From contig JAJQRF010000010.1 in NCBI GenBank assembly GCA_021228405.1, positions 111,010-175,009 of the forward strand: a stretch of DNA of 64,000 nucleotides. Reading direction: 5' to 3'. Made by a program: the position numbers and the translations under genes. Under the pieces are notes generated by a model. That model searched no databases and was not told the DNA's origin. It saw only the letters and a program-made list of their open reading frames with translations. This stretch comes from Pyrinomonadaceae bacterium (GTDB lineage Bacteria > Acidobacteriota > Blastocatellia > Pyrinomonadales > Pyrinomonadaceae). The number at the start of each line of letters is the position of its first letter. The first letter of the stretch is position 1. Positions 37,575-47,358 of the stretch are shown piece by piece.

Positions 37575-40500
37575 ATGATGTATATTTTACGTAAAGACAC
37601 GTTGCCTTTTTTGGTGGCAATATTGGTTGCTGTTTTTATTTTTAACAGCGATGTTTACAGCCAATTAACGATTAATATCGGTACTACGGCAAACCCTGTC
37701 GAAAAAGCCCCGACCGGATACTTTACAGTAACAGGCACGCTCAGTACTACAAACAATGTCAATAAGATCGTTTTTTTCAGAAACGATGTTCCGTATCAGT
37801 CCTTTAGCGGTTCAAATTCACAGCCGTATATCGAGCAGAATAATCTGGGTCAGGACACATATACATATCGTGTCAGGGCGATTCTGTCGAACGGCGATTG
37901 GGTGGATTCCGACGAGTTGAAAGTGACTGTCGAAAGCAAAAATTTTATATGGATGGGAATGCCCGTTCCAACCGGAACCCCGACTTCTCCGATCCCTCCC
38001 GCAACCAACGGACCTGTCGGACCCAGTTCGACTTATGACCACACTAACGATGTCATAAATGCCATTACCTACTTAACTGCCAAAGGCGGCGGAACGCTTT
38101 ATTTTCCCTGCAACGGCGGTTCGAGCAACTCACACCTAAGCATCTATAATATCAGCGATACGATCAACATTCCTTCAAACATAACTTTGCAGGGAGAAAG
38201 CGCGGAAGAAGGAATTTATGCCGGAGACTGCCGGATTTACTGGACTACCAATCCGGTCGTAGGCGGTTGTCCGAATACTCTTCCGGGAGCTGCGAAAACA
38301 ATGTTTGATGTTACCCGCTCGACTACGGGCGTGCGTTTCAAGGATTTATGGTTGGTTTCGAGAATTCTCGGCAGAGATTGCGGAAGTAACGGTTCACCCG
38401 AAAACATCAGGGATCAGCAAACTACCGCGATCGCGCTTGCTGCCGCCTCGAACGGTCATATTCATGACGTGATCCTTGAGAATGTTTCCATTACCGGCTT
38501 TACTCATGGGATCAGTGCCACCGGATATTCGATCAGCGATGTCAAAATACGCGGCTTAAGACCGTTGGAAAATCACCGTCAGCTTTATATAAATACGACA
38601 TATGCCTACGACTGGGACATCCAGAATTTCAATTTCACGGGAATGCTGCAAGGTCAGGGCGGAGTCGAGATCGTTCGCGCAGGTGTTCCGTCAGGTTATA
38701 CGGGCATTAATCCGAATTTGAAGTTTTTACAGCTTAACTGCAACGGCAATACGAACAGAGCGACACCGCCCGCATTCTGTGTTCAGGTCACGCGCCACGG
38801 CGGTTTGTATTTCAAACAACTGCACCATGAAGGAGTTCCCAATGCGATCATCGTCGAAAACATCGCACCCGATACGAACAGCGAGCCGATCATCTTTGAA
38901 AACAGCGTTGCGACGGGCGAGTTTAAAGACCCGAGTATGAAGCTTTACTTGTTGGGCAACGGCGTTTTCGCGGCTCCGAAAATAGCTCCGCCGGGTTTGG
39001 ACAACGGCAGGTTGAGATTTAACGAAGCCGGGGTCAACTCGACTCTGGTGGACTGCGGGGATGCTCACGGGGATTGGACGGATGTCGGCGGCACGAACCC
39101 GACCCATCCGCCTTATTCCGATCTGTGGATGTTGTTCACCCATACCGAAAGAAACCGCGAAAGTTTCTTCGGAAAAGTGACGAGCGGAAGCGGATTTATC
39201 GAGTTTCCGAAAAAACACACGGTTTGTCCGCAAGGAGTTTCGGGTCAGCCGAACGTGACGGACATCGGCGGCTACACTTTTAACAGCGGTGTGATGCCGA
39301 CCGAAGCAGGAATTCCATACTCGAAAATACTGAATCAATCAAAATGTCCGAACCCGACCGATTGTGCGACCAATCTGCAATTATTGCTCAATTCACCGAA
39401 CAATAATCACGGAACCGTGCTTATCGACGGCGTTCTGACCGTCGACCGCACGATCACGATTCCGAGCGGCAGACAGATCGTCGGTGCTCCGGGGGCGAAA
39501 CTGATTCTCGACCTGCCGGGCAATACGACGTTGGGTTACAATCAGCTTTTCAGAATCGACCTTCCCGTTAATCAGGGAACGACTGCCCGTTTGTCAGGCG
39601 TTACCATCCGTAATCTGCATATGATGACCGCTGACCCGGATGCCGTCGGGCTGGCACTTATCGGCGAGCAAAACGCCGCCGCCGCCACTTCGTCCGATAT
39701 GCACTTCAGCGGGCTGACATTTGAGGGCTTTACCAAAGGCATTGAGGTGAAGCGTTTTCCGGCGGTCGGAACGACCACATACGGCGAGCCGATGGTGGAC
39801 GGCGTAAGCTGGAAACGCATAAGATTCGTGAACAACCAGACCGCCGCGCGTATTTATTCTTCCAACGTTTCCAACTGGAACGTGATGAATCTCTATATGG
39901 AAGCGAATACGCAGGACGCGTTCGGATGGCATCAGACGACTTCGGGAACTTCGATGCAGAACGTGGACTGCCGCGGCAACGACGGTAAAATTATGCTCCA
40001 CTGCATCAAACTCGATATGTCCGCGACCTATCTGACAGGCTTTAAACAAAATCAATACGTCAAAAACGCGATCACCTTCGGCGAGAACGGCACGGTTTTC
40101 TCCGGCATATATCAATCGCCGCAGTTCGGCAACACGTTTTTGCGCGACAATGATTTCCGTTCGAGCGGTTCCGATACGGGACGCGTCAACCTCATCGGCA
40201 AGACGTTTATTACGAGCATCAATAATAAATATAAGAATTTTTATGTCGATCAGGGCGTTTATCAGGGCAATGTTTCGCGGCTGACTTATTGCGGCGACAC
40301 CTACCCGAATAACGCGGTTTACCCCGGACTTGCCGACGATCACCAGAATTTCTACGTCGGCGTTCCGACCCCGACGCGGATTTCGTGCGGTGAACGTCCG
40401 AAACCGTGGGAAGACGTAATCAACTTCGGCGGTCAGGACGGCGACATCCCGCTCACGGCAAACATTCTCGACGATGTGCGGGAAGATATGGTGATTTATC

Positions 40501-41321
40501 GCCCGGCTGCAAATAGTCAGTTTATGATTTCAAAAACCGACGGCACCTACAGCGAAAGCATCGGGTTCGGAACAACCGGAGACATTCCGATGTTCGGCAA
40601 AATCCTCTCGACCTCGCCGCGTTCCCAAATGGTGGTTTACCGACCTTCAACACGGGAATGGAAGGTAAGAGAGCGGACTTCCTCAACCGAATATACGTGG
40701 ATTTGGGGTTTGGCTTGTACGACCTCCTCGCCCAACTGCGATGTTCCGTTTATCGGAAACTTTTTCGATAACGACAACTTTGACGAGATCGGAATTTACC
40801 GACCGACCGACAAGACTATGTGGATTTTGAATCCGCGCACCGGAACTTACTATGTCTTCGGAAGAGTCAATGATTACGGCTCGACCATTTTGATCGGTGA
40901 TTTTCTCGGGGCGGGATACGAACAGGTCGGTCAATATAGTAACGGTGTCTGGACGATTCTCGATCCGCGCACCAATGCAAACTACACGGTCAATCACGGC
41001 GCGCCGGGCGATGTCCCGGTCGCGGGTAAGTATCTGCCGGGTAATTGCACGCAGGTCGCCTTCTGGAATCCGGTCAAACAGCAGATTTCGGTCAAAGACC
41101 CGTTCACGAGTTGCGGAACACGGACAAAATTCCTGACCTGGGGCACGAATAACGAATTCGGAACCGGGCTTTATTACCAGGAAAAATACGACATTCCGCT
41201 GACGATCAAAACGCCTGACGGCACCATCGACCGCCCGGTTGCCTACCGCCGCTCGTTCGGACCTTTCCAGCAAAGTATGGCAAAGGGACAGTGGTGGATT
41301 CACGATAAGATCGTTCCGTAA
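37575..41321 (+). CDS. large secreted beta-helix protein with propeller-like C-terminus
   Basis: 1248 residues; the start is one of two adjacent ATG codons after AAGGAG. A signal peptide is followed by an Ig-like region (residues about 30-125), two pectate-lyase-type parallel beta-helix regions (first AITYLTAKGGGTLYFPCNGG to about 470, second about 600-900 with QLLLNSPNNNHGTVLIDGVL and GRQIVGAPGAKLIL), and a C-terminal third built of repeats such as DEIGIYRPTDKTMWILNPRT and GDVPVAGKYLPGN, similar to FG-GAP/VCBS-type blades. Beta-helix proteins of this kind bind or cleave polysaccharides. Catalytic residues could not be assigned. The C-terminal module resembles the end of the partial gene at 61706. 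Confidence 0.85.
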   Translation: MMYILRKDTLPFLVAILVAVFIFNSDVYSQLTINIGTTANPVEKAPTGYFTVTGTLSTTNNVNKIVFFRNDVPYQSFSGSNSQPYIEQNNLGQDTYTYRVRAILSNGDWVDSDELKVTVESKNFIWMGMPVPTGTPTSPIPPATNGPVGPSSTYDHTNDVINAITYLTAKGGGTLYFPCNGGSSNSHLSIYNISDTINIPSNITLQGESAEEGIYAGDCRIYWTTNPVVGGCPNTLPGAAKTMFDVTRSTTGVRFKDLWLVSRILGRDCGSNGSPENIRDQQTTAIALAAASNGHIHDVILENVSITGFTHGISATGYSISDVKIRGLRPLENHRQLYINTTYAYDWDIQNFNFTGMLQGQGGVEIVRAGVPSGYTGINPNLKFLQLNCNGNTNRATPPAFCVQVTRHGGLYFKQLHHEGVPNAIIVENIAPDTNSEPIIFENSVATGEFKDPSMKLYLLGNGVFAAPKIAPPGLDNGRLRFNEAGVNSTLVDCGDAHGDWTDVGGTNPTHPPYSDLWMLFTHTERNRESFFGKVTSGSGFIEFPKKHTVCPQGVSGQPNVTDIGGYTFNSGVMPTEAGIPYSKILNQSKCPNPTDCATNLQLLLNSPNNNHGTVLIDGVLTVDRTITIPSGRQIVGAPGAKLILDLPGNTTLGYNQLFRIDLPVNQGTTARLSGVTIRNLHMMTADPDAVGLALIGEQNAAAATSSDMHFSGLTFEGFTKGIEVKRFPAVGTTTYGEPMVDGVSWKRIRFVNNQTAARIYSSNVSNWNVMNLYMEANTQDAFGWHQTTSGTSMQNVDCRGNDGKIMLHCIKLDMSATYLTGFKQNQYVKNAITFGENGTVFSGIYQSPQFGNTFLRDNDFRSSGSDTGRVNLIGKTFITSINNKYKNFYVDQGVYQGNVSRLTYCGDTYPNNAVYPGLADDHQNFYVGVPTPTRISCGERPKPWEDVINFGGQDGDIPLTANILDDVREDMVIYRPAANSQFMISKTDGTYSESIGFGTTGDIPMFGKILSTSPRSQMVVYRPSTREWKVRERTSSTEYTWIWGLACTTSSPNCDVPFIGNFFDNDNFDEIGIYRPTDKTMWILNPRTGTYYVFGRVNDYGSTILIGDFLGAGYEQVGQYSNGVWTILDPRTNANYTVNHGAPGDVPVAGKYLPGNCTQVAFWNPVKQQISVKDPFTSCGTRTKFLTWGTNNEFGTGLYYQEKYDIPLTIKTPDGTIDRPVAYRRSFGPFQQSMAKGQWWIHDKIVP

Positions 41322-41345
41322 ACCGACGGACGGATGATCTCGAAC

Positions 41346-41391
41346 GCGGAAAGGACGTGGAAAATTCCCTCGTCCTTTCCGCACTTTTTTT
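41346..41391 (+). terminator. terminator after the beta-helix protein gene
   Basis: GCGGAAAGGACG pairs with CGTCCTTTCCGC around a 13-base loop, followed by ACTTTTTTT. It lies 25 bases after the stop codon. Confidence 0.88.
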
Positions 41392-41570
41392 GCCCGCCGT
41401 TTTCCCTGCTTAAACTTTTTGTAATCGATCCCGCTCAATGTTAAAAGTTTGCCTGAGTTTTCTTGACAAAAATAACAACTTACTGCAAAAATACACGCAT
41501 AAACGACAATTTATCTCTTTCCCGCTTGCGGAAAGTCAATTTTTAACCCGGAAAAGGAGACTTTTTACTA

Positions 41571-42046
41571 TGCAAAACCGTATCGATGCCGTATTACCAC
41601 CCGAAAGAACCACGCAGATGGTCGAAACAATTCGGGGATTTGAAACCGAACTGAACTTTTTAATCGATCTGGCACGAGAGGATATTGCCGGACTCCCGAA
41701 AATGGGAGATCGCGGACTTCCATTTGTGATGGATTCACTGACTCTCGGCGAACAGGACGACAGCTTTCTGCCGCGCTCGTTCGACATCGAAAAAATGCGG
41801 AGGGACGTTGCGCTTCTGCAACAGCTTCCTGCAATTATTGCGGCAGCCGAACATTTTCTGGAACTCGTCAAAGATACGCAAATGCTCGTCGAAAGTGATG
41901 CCTATGCCGCCGCGCTCGAAATTTACGCCGCCGCACAAAGAAGCGGAAAGGGCGAAGCCTTGACCGCATCGTTAAGAGCAATGGGCAAACGCTTTGACCG
42001 CAAGCCGAAAGAGAAGGAAGAACCGGAACCGCCCGCGAATCCGTAG
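41571..42046 (+). CDS. helical LPKMGD-motif protein of unknown function
   Basis: 158 residues from MQNRIDAVLPPERTTQMVET; AAGGAGA lies before this ATG, and the open frame further upstream has no ribosome site. The sequence is predicted to be mostly helical, with ELNFLIDLAREDIAGLPKMG, then SFLPRSFDIEKMRRDVALLQ and a C-terminal Lys/Glu/Pro tail. The combination of FLIDL, LPKMGD and LPRSFD matches a widespread but uncharacterised bacterial family that I recall only by pattern. It stands next to 21-bp array C. It has no signal peptide. Confidence 0.75.
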
Positions 42047-42082
42047 AAATTTTACCGAAAAGAACACGGTTTGATACTCGAA

Positions 42083-42334
42083 AGTATCAACGCCACACTC
42101 AAGAGTATGGCGTTGATACTTCAAAGTATCAACGCCATACTTTAAGGTATCAACGCCACACTTCAAAGTATCAACGCCATACTCTGAAGTATCACGCCCA
42201 CACTTTAAGGTATCAACGCCATACTCAAAAGTGTGGGCTTGATACCTTAAGGTATCAAGCCCACACTTTGAAGTGTGGTCGCCATACTCTGAAGTATCAA
42301 GCCCACACTTTAAAGTGCGGCGTTGATACTTGAG
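42083..42334. repeat. 21-bp tandem repeat array C (12 units, mixed orientation)
   Basis: Twelve units of 21 bp, for example AGTATCAACGCCATACTTTAA. The arms AGTAT and ATACT inside each unit are complementary, so every unit is a small hairpin. Because of this symmetry some units appear inverted (AGTGTGGGCTTGATACCTTAA type) in the same 21-bp register. Partial units flank it at 42072 and to 42341. It fills the gap between the LPKMGD-motif gene and the 3' end of the HNH gene. Confidence 0.93.
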
Positions 42335-42387
42335 AGTATTAAATTTGTTGCCTGATAATTTAACTTAACCGAATCTGTTTTCTTTAT

Positions 42388-42828
42388 TCATCGTTCTGAC
42401 TGATCTTTCGGCGGATGCCAGCCTGCCGAAATCCATTCGCGCCGAACGGCGACGATTCTTTCGTCATTCATTTTTAATAAAGCAACTGTGCCGCGTCCGA
42501 CGGGCGTTTTCCCGAAAATGATCGCTCCGTTTTCCTTCCATTCAAAATGTTCAGTCCAATTATCGGTATGCGGATTAAAAATAGGGTGAGCCGAATCGGT
42601 TTCAGGGTCGAAACATTCGCTTTTGTCGGATTTTGAATTATTACAATTTCCGCAAACCAGCCACAGATTGCTTTCATCCGTTTTTCCGCCCTTTGAAACG
42701 GGAATGTAATGATCGAATTGAAAAATGATCGGGGAAAAACGTTGTAGGATTTGGCAATATCCGCAACGAAATTTCGATTGTTTGCGGACGATGATCTTTA
42801 TATTTTCAGGGATATGAGGTCGTTTCAT
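42388..42828 (-). CDS. HNH endonuclease
   Basis: 146 residues. The HNH zinc-bound nuclease fold is clear: FRCGYCQILQ (first CxxC), QFDHYIPVSKGGKTDESNLW (the DH pair), and VCGNCNNSKSD (second CxxC with the Asn). The C-terminal 60 residues (HPIFNPHTDNWTEHFEW, then VALLKMNDERIV) are typical of the family found with a small partner. Its start overlaps the stop of the upstream 120-residue gene by four bases, so the two are co-translated; this suggests a functional pair. Confidence 0.88.
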   Translation of the reverse strand: MKRPHIPENIKIIVRKQSKFRCGYCQILQRFSPIIFQFDHYIPVSKGGKTDESNLWLVCGNCNNSKSDKSECFDPETDSAHPIFNPHTDNWTEHFEWKENGAIIFGKTPVGRGTVALLKMNDERIVAVRREWISAGWHPPKDQSER

Positions 42829-43187
42829 TCGGAAGAAAGCGGTTTCATCAAACCGCGTTCAACGGCAATGCGGGTTGCCGTCGCTTTGGTCAAAAGCGCG
42901 TCGTTATAAACTTCCATCAGGTCATCGAGATACTTCTTTTCGAGTTTAGTAAGATCGCCTTCGCTGTTTTTTTCAAGCAGTTCGTGCAAAGTTTCTTGTT
43001 GAGATTCGGACAATTGCAGATTGGCAAGCGTCATAATCGCGGCATCGGAAAGTTTTTCAACGGAATACTGATCTGAAATCTGTTCGGGTAAGCCGGCTGA
43101 TTTTTCGCTATCGGAAGTTTTCCCGCGAACGCCTAATTTCCCGTAAAAATTAACAAGTCCTTTAATAAATACTAAATTATCGATCAT
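42825..43187 (-). CDS. small partner protein of the HNH endonuclease
   Basis: 120 residues. The conserved part is the C-terminal 80 residues: LSDAAIMTLANLQLSESQQE, then LHELLEKNSEGDLTKLEKKY and LDDLMEVYNDALLTKATATR. This helical pattern recurs in small proteins encoded directly before HNH nucleases, and may be an antitoxin or specificity partner; that role is inferred only from gene order. It lies 28 bases after uvrA on the same strand. Confidence 0.7.
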   Translation of the reverse strand: MIDNLVFIKGLVNFYGKLGVRGKTSDSEKSAGLPEQISDQYSVEKLSDAAIMTLANLQLSESQQETLHELLEKNSEGDLTKLEKKYLDDLMEVYNDALLTKATATRIAVERGLMKPLSSE

Positions 43188-43215
43188 AACAGCCGTATTT
43201 TAACACAAAAAAAAC

Positions 43216-46122
43216 TTAGTTCAATAAACTTTTCAAAGCCTGTCCGGTGTATGATTTTTTCACTTTAGCGACTTCTTCGGGCGTTCCGGTGGCGACGATT
43301 CTGCCGCCGCCTTCGCCGCCTTCGGGTCCTAAATCAATTATGTGATCGGCTGATTTTATCACGTCCAGGTTGTGTTCGATGACGATGACGGTGTTGCCCG
43401 TATCGACCAATCTTTGCAGAACGTCGAGCAGTTTGTGAACATCGGCGAAATGCAAGCCGGTCGTCGGTTCGTCGAGAATATAGATCGTTTTGCCCGTCGC
43501 GCGTTTCGATAATTCTTTTGCCAATTTGATGCGCTGTGCTTCGCCGCCCGAAAGCGTCGTCGAAGATTGTCCGATCTTGATATAACCCAAGCCGACATCG
43601 AGCAGAGTTTGCAGTTTTTGTTTGATGTTCGGGATATTTTCGAGCAGCGGAAGCGCGTCTTCGATGGTCGTGTCGAGCAAATCTGCAATCGACATTCCTT
43701 TATATTTCACGGCGAGCGTTTCGCGGTTGTAACGTGCGCCGCGGCAAACGTCGCAAAGCACGTAAACGTCGGGCAGAAAATTCATTTCGATGGTTTTCAC
43801 GCCGGCACCTTCGCACGCTTCACAGCGTCCGCCTTTGACGTTGAAGGAAAATCTGCCCGTTTTGTAGCCGCGTTCGCGCGATTCGGGAAGCATCGCGTAA
43901 AGCTCGCGGATCGGCGTGAAAAGTCCCGTATAGGTCGCCGGATTCGAGCGCGGAGTTCTGCCGATGGGCGACTGGTCGATCTCGATAATTTTATCGACCA
44001 ACTCCAACCCCTCGATGCTGTCGTGCGCGAGCGGTGTCATCGCCGATTTATACACGTATTTATAGAGCGCAGGATAAAGAATGTCCTCGACAAGCGTCGA
44101 TTTTCCCGAACCCGAAACGCCCGTCACGACCGTCAGAATGCCGAGCGGAAATTCGACATCGATGTTCTTCAAGTTATGCGCCTTCGCGCCTTTCACTTTA
44201 ATGCGTTTGCCGTTCGGAAGACGGCGAAATTCGGGAACTTCGATCTTTAATTTGCCCGACAGATATTTTCCCGTCAGCGATTTCTTCGATTTTTTGATGT
44301 CCTTCGGCGTTCCTTCGGCGATGATCTCGCCGCCGTGACTGCCCGCGAGCGGTCCGAGATCGACGACGTAATCGGCTTTTTCGATCGTTTCCTCATCGTG
44401 TTCGACGACCAGAACCGTGTTTCCCAAATCGCGCAGTTCGTGGAGAGTTTCGATCAGTTTCTGATTGTCGCGCGGGTGCAGACCGATCGAGGGTTCGTCC
44501 AGCACATACAAAACGCCGCGAAGCTGTGAACCGATCTGCGTTGCCAGACGGATGCGCTGACCTTCGCCGCCCGAAAGCGTTTGCGAAGCGCGGTCAAGCG
44601 TCAGATAGCCGAGTCCGACCGCTTGGAGAAACTTCATCCGTTCGCGTATCTCGCGCAAAACCAGCCCCGCGATCTTTTCCTCGCGCGGACTGAGCTTGAT
44701 GCTTTCGACCTTTTCAAGCGATTCGTCCAGAGCCAGCGAAACGTAGTCGTAAATTCCGAGATTGCCGACCTTGACCGCAAGGCTTTCGGGTTGCAGACGC
44801 TTCCCTTCGCAAACGGGACAAACGACGGGCGCGACGAGTTCGTTGAGGGCTTCGCGGACGCTTTCCGACGGCGGCGTTTCGAGCCGTTCGCGCATCGAAC
44901 GCAACGCGCCTTTCCAGTCCGATTCGTATTTGTAAGTTCCCTGTCTGAACGTCAGACGCTTTTTCGTGCCGTTCCAGAATGCGTCTTTTATTTCTTCAGG
45001 CAATTCATTAAACGGCAAATTTTGCAGACTTTCGGATTTTTTGACTTTGGACTTTGGATTTTGGACTTTGGACTTTGCTTTTGGTTTTAACCCACCCGCT
45101 ACCGCAGGTGGTTCTGACTTTTGCGCGTCTTCCTCGTAGCGTTCGATGATCGCGGTCAGCGCGGAACTTAAAAACTTTCCGCCCGCCTTGTCGGTGTCGG
45201 CGAGAAATTTGATCTTGCTGACGATCTGCGACGTGTCGGGCAGAATTTTATCCTTGTCCATTTCCATCACCACGCCCAAGCCCTGACAGCGTTTGCACGC
45301 GCCGTAGGATGAGTTGAAGGAAAACGAACGCGGTTCAAGCGTGGCAATATTGATGCCGCAATTGACGCAAGCCATCCGTTCGGAAAAGAGCTTTTCCGCA
45401 CCGTCGATGATCGAAACAAGAACCGCGCCGCCCGTCAGTTTCAAAGCCGTGCGGACGGATTCGGTCAGTCTTTCTTTCACGCCGTCCTTTATCAAAAGAC
45501 GGTCAACGACGACCTCGATCGTGTGATTTTTGCGCTTTTCGAGTTTGATCTCTTCGTCTAACTGGCGCATTTCGCCGTCGATGCGGGCGCGCAAAAATCC
45601 GTCTTTATAAAACTTTTCCAGTTCCTTCTTAAATTCTCCTTTGCGACCGCGCACGACCGGCGCGAGAATCATCACGCGTTCGCCTTCGGGCAAATCCAGA
45701 ATTCCGCCGACGATCTGTTCGACCGACTGACGCGTGATCGACGCGCCGCATTGATGACAGTGCGGAGTTCCGATCGATGAAAAAAGCAGACGAAAATAAT
45801 CGTAAATTTCCGTGACCGTGCCGACCGTCGAACGCGGACTGCGCGAAACGGTTTTCTGTTCGATGGAAATCGCGGGCGAAAGCCCTTCGACCGAATCGAC
45901 ATCGGGTTTTTCCAACTGATCGAGAAACTGCCGCGCATATGCCGAAAGCGATTCGACATAGCGGCGTTGCCCTTCGGCGTAGATCGTATCGAAGGCGAGC
46001 GAAGACTTGCCCGAACCGCTTAAGCCCGTGATGACGGTAAAAGTATTGCGCGGAATGTCCACGTTGACGTTTTTCAAATTGTGCTGACGCGCACCGCGCA
46101 CGGAAATTTGTTTAATGCTCAT
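43216..46122 (-). CDS. uvrA: excinuclease ABC subunit A
   Basis: 968 residues, damage-recognition ATPase of nucleotide excision repair. Two ABC ATPase modules: Walker [20 protein letters not shown] and [13 protein letters not shown]; signature [18 protein letters not shown] and [17 protein letters not shown]. Zinc-finger cysteines are in CHQCG, CVNCG, CKRCQG and CEACEG/CDVCRG. At residues about 336-363 there is an unusual low-complexity insertion from a palindromic repeat (EPPAVAGG) and a heptamer run ([15 protein letters not shown]). The downstream HNH pair may share its transcript. Confidence 0.96.
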   Translation of the reverse strand: MSIKQISVRGARQHNLKNVNVDIPRNTFTVITGLSGSGKSSLAFDTIYAEGQRRYVESLSAYARQFLDQLEKPDVDSVEGLSPAISIEQKTVSRSPRSTVGTVTEIYDYFRLLFSSIGTPHCHQCGASITRQSVEQIVGGILDLPEGERVMILAPVVRGRKGEFKKELEKFYKDGFLRARIDGEMRQLDEEIKLEKRKNHTIEVVVDRLLIKDGVKERLTESVRTALKLTGGAVLVSIIDGAEKLFSERMACVNCGINIATLEPRSFSFNSSYGACKRCQGLGVVMEMDKDKILPDTSQIVSKIKFLADTDKAGGKFLSSALTAIIERYEEDAQKSEPPAVAGGLKPKAKSKVQNPKSKVKKSESLQNLPFNELPEEIKDAFWNGTKKRLTFRQGTYKYESDWKGALRSMRERLETPPSESVREALNELVAPVVCPVCEGKRLQPESLAVKVGNLGIYDYVSLALDESLEKVESIKLSPREEKIAGLVLREIRERMKFLQAVGLGYLTLDRASQTLSGGEGQRIRLATQIGSQLRGVLYVLDEPSIGLHPRDNQKLIETLHELRDLGNTVLVVEHDEETIEKADYVVDLGPLAGSHGGEIIAEGTPKDIKKSKKSLTGKYLSGKLKIEVPEFRRLPNGKRIKVKGAKAHNLKNIDVEFPLGILTVVTGVSGSGKSTLVEDILYPALYKYVYKSAMTPLAHDSIEGLELVDKIIEIDQSPIGRTPRSNPATYTGLFTPIRELYAMLPESRERGYKTGRFSFNVKGGRCEACEGAGVKTIEMNFLPDVYVLCDVCRGARYNRETLAVKYKGMSIADLLDTTIEDALPLLENIPNIKQKLQTLLDVGLGYIKIGQSSTTLSGGEAQRIKLAKELSKRATGKTIYILDEPTTGLHFADVHKLLDVLQRLVDTGNTVIVIEHNLDVIKSADHIIDLGPEGGEGGGRIVATGTPEEVAKVKKSYTGQALKSLLN
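45037..45117. repeat. heptamer tract and REP-like palindrome inserted in frame in uvrA
   Basis: On the plus strand TTGGACT-type heptamers run from about 45040 to 45080, then the palindrome CCACCCGCTACCGCAGGTGG (45092-45111) follows. Read in the uvrA direction they encode SEPPAVAGG and [17 protein letters not shown], an insertion absent from typical UvrA sequences, placed between conserved segments. Confidence 0.85.
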
Positions 46123-46297
46123 TGTGTTTTACGGATAAAATTTCTGCCTGTTAGCGAAACGAATATTTTATCAATTCAAAATGAGAAAGCAAAGCGCGTT
46201 TCGGATGAACGGATTTTCAAGGCACGTCTTTTGCACGTTCACCCGGAAACAACTTTTTGTGTTTTGATTTGATACGAAAAATTTTTAGGAAAGAATT

Positions 46298-47338
46298 GTG
46301 GCTGGGAAAAATAATATTTTGGTTGGCGCGATAATCGGCGCGAGTGCATTGGCGGCTTTGGCGAAATGGGGCAGGAAAAAACGCGAGATCGATTTTCAGG
46401 ATAAGGTCGTTTTGATTACGGGCGGTTCGCGCGGTCTGGGATTGGTTCTGGCACGTGAATTTGCGAAAGAAGGCGCGAAAATAGCGATCTGCGCGCGCGA
46501 TATGCAGGAACTCGAACGGGCGCGGCTCGACCTCGAAGCGCGCGGCGCGGAAGTTTTCGACGCGGTCTGCGATGTCCGCAATCAAGCGGATGTCGAACGC
46601 CTGATTCAGGATGTCGAAATGCGTTTCGGGCGCATCGATGTGCTCGTTAACAACGCGGGCGTGATTCAGGTCGGACCACTTGAAAATCAGACGCAAGCAG
46701 ATTTTGAAAACGCGATGGCGATTCATTTTTGGGGACCGTTTTACACGATGCAAGCCGTCATTCCGAAAATGAAACGCAACGGCGGCGGGCGAATCGTCAA
46801 TATTTCCTCGATCGGCGGGAAAATGGCGGTTCCGCATCTCGCGCCTTATTCGGCAAGCAAATTTGCGCTCGTCGGCTTATCGTCGGCGATGCGCGCCGAA
46901 CTTCAGAAAGACAATATTTTCGTGACGACGGTTTGTCCCGGTTTGATGCGGACGGGCAGTCATATCAACGCGATTTTTAAAGGACAGAACGAACTCGAAT
47001 TCGCGTGGTTCAGCATCGGCAACGCATTGCCCGTTTCATCGGTCAGCGCGGAATATGCGGCGCGTGAAATTATCGGCGCAACACGGCGCGGCGACGCGGA
47101 AGCGATCATTTCGATCCAAGCTGAGCTCGCCGCCAAACTCAATTCAATGTTTCCCGAATTGGTCGCAGAAATATCGGCATTGGCAAATCAACTTTTACCG
47201 AAAGCGGGCGGCATCGGACAACGCCACGCCAGCGGTTTGGAAAGCACTTCATTCGTTTCACCTTCATTTTTGACGACGCTCGTTGATAAGGCTTCGTATC
47301 GAAACAATGAACTGAAACCGAATGAAAGTATCAATTAA
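46298..47338 (+). CDS. SDR-family oxidoreductase with N-terminal membrane helix
   Basis: 346 residues, GTG start with AGGAAAG before it. A short hydrophobic N-terminus (ILVGAIIGASALAALAKWGR) is followed by a Rossmann domain: VVLITGGSRGLGLVLAREFA (TGxxxGxG), LVNNAGV, the catalytic NISSIGG serine region and YSASK. The C-terminal 90 residues (STSFVSPSFLTTLVDKASYR at the end) are longer than in simple SDRs. The substrate is unknown. It heads the stress-type cluster that ends at 50450. Confidence 0.88.
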   Translation: MAGKNNILVGAIIGASALAALAKWGRKKREIDFQDKVVLITGGSRGLGLVLAREFAKEGAKIAICARDMQELERARLDLEARGAEVFDAVCDVRNQADVERLIQDVEMRFGRIDVLVNNAGVIQVGPLENQTQADFENAMAIHFWGPFYTMQAVIPKMKRNGGGRIVNISSIGGKMAVPHLAPYSASKFALVGLSSAMRAELQKDNIFVTTVCPGLMRTGSHINAIFKGQNELEFAWFSIGNALPVSSVSAEYAAREIIGATRRGDAEAIISIQAELAAKLNSMFPELVAEISALANQLLPKAGGIGQRHASGLESTSFVSPSFLTTLVDKASYRNNELKPNESIN

Positions 47339-47358
47339 AACGAACAAAGGGGAGAATT

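Noticed and set aside
42083..42334. CRISPR array
   Set aside because: Units are contiguous, 21 bp long and without spacers, occur in both orientations, and no cas genes are nearby.
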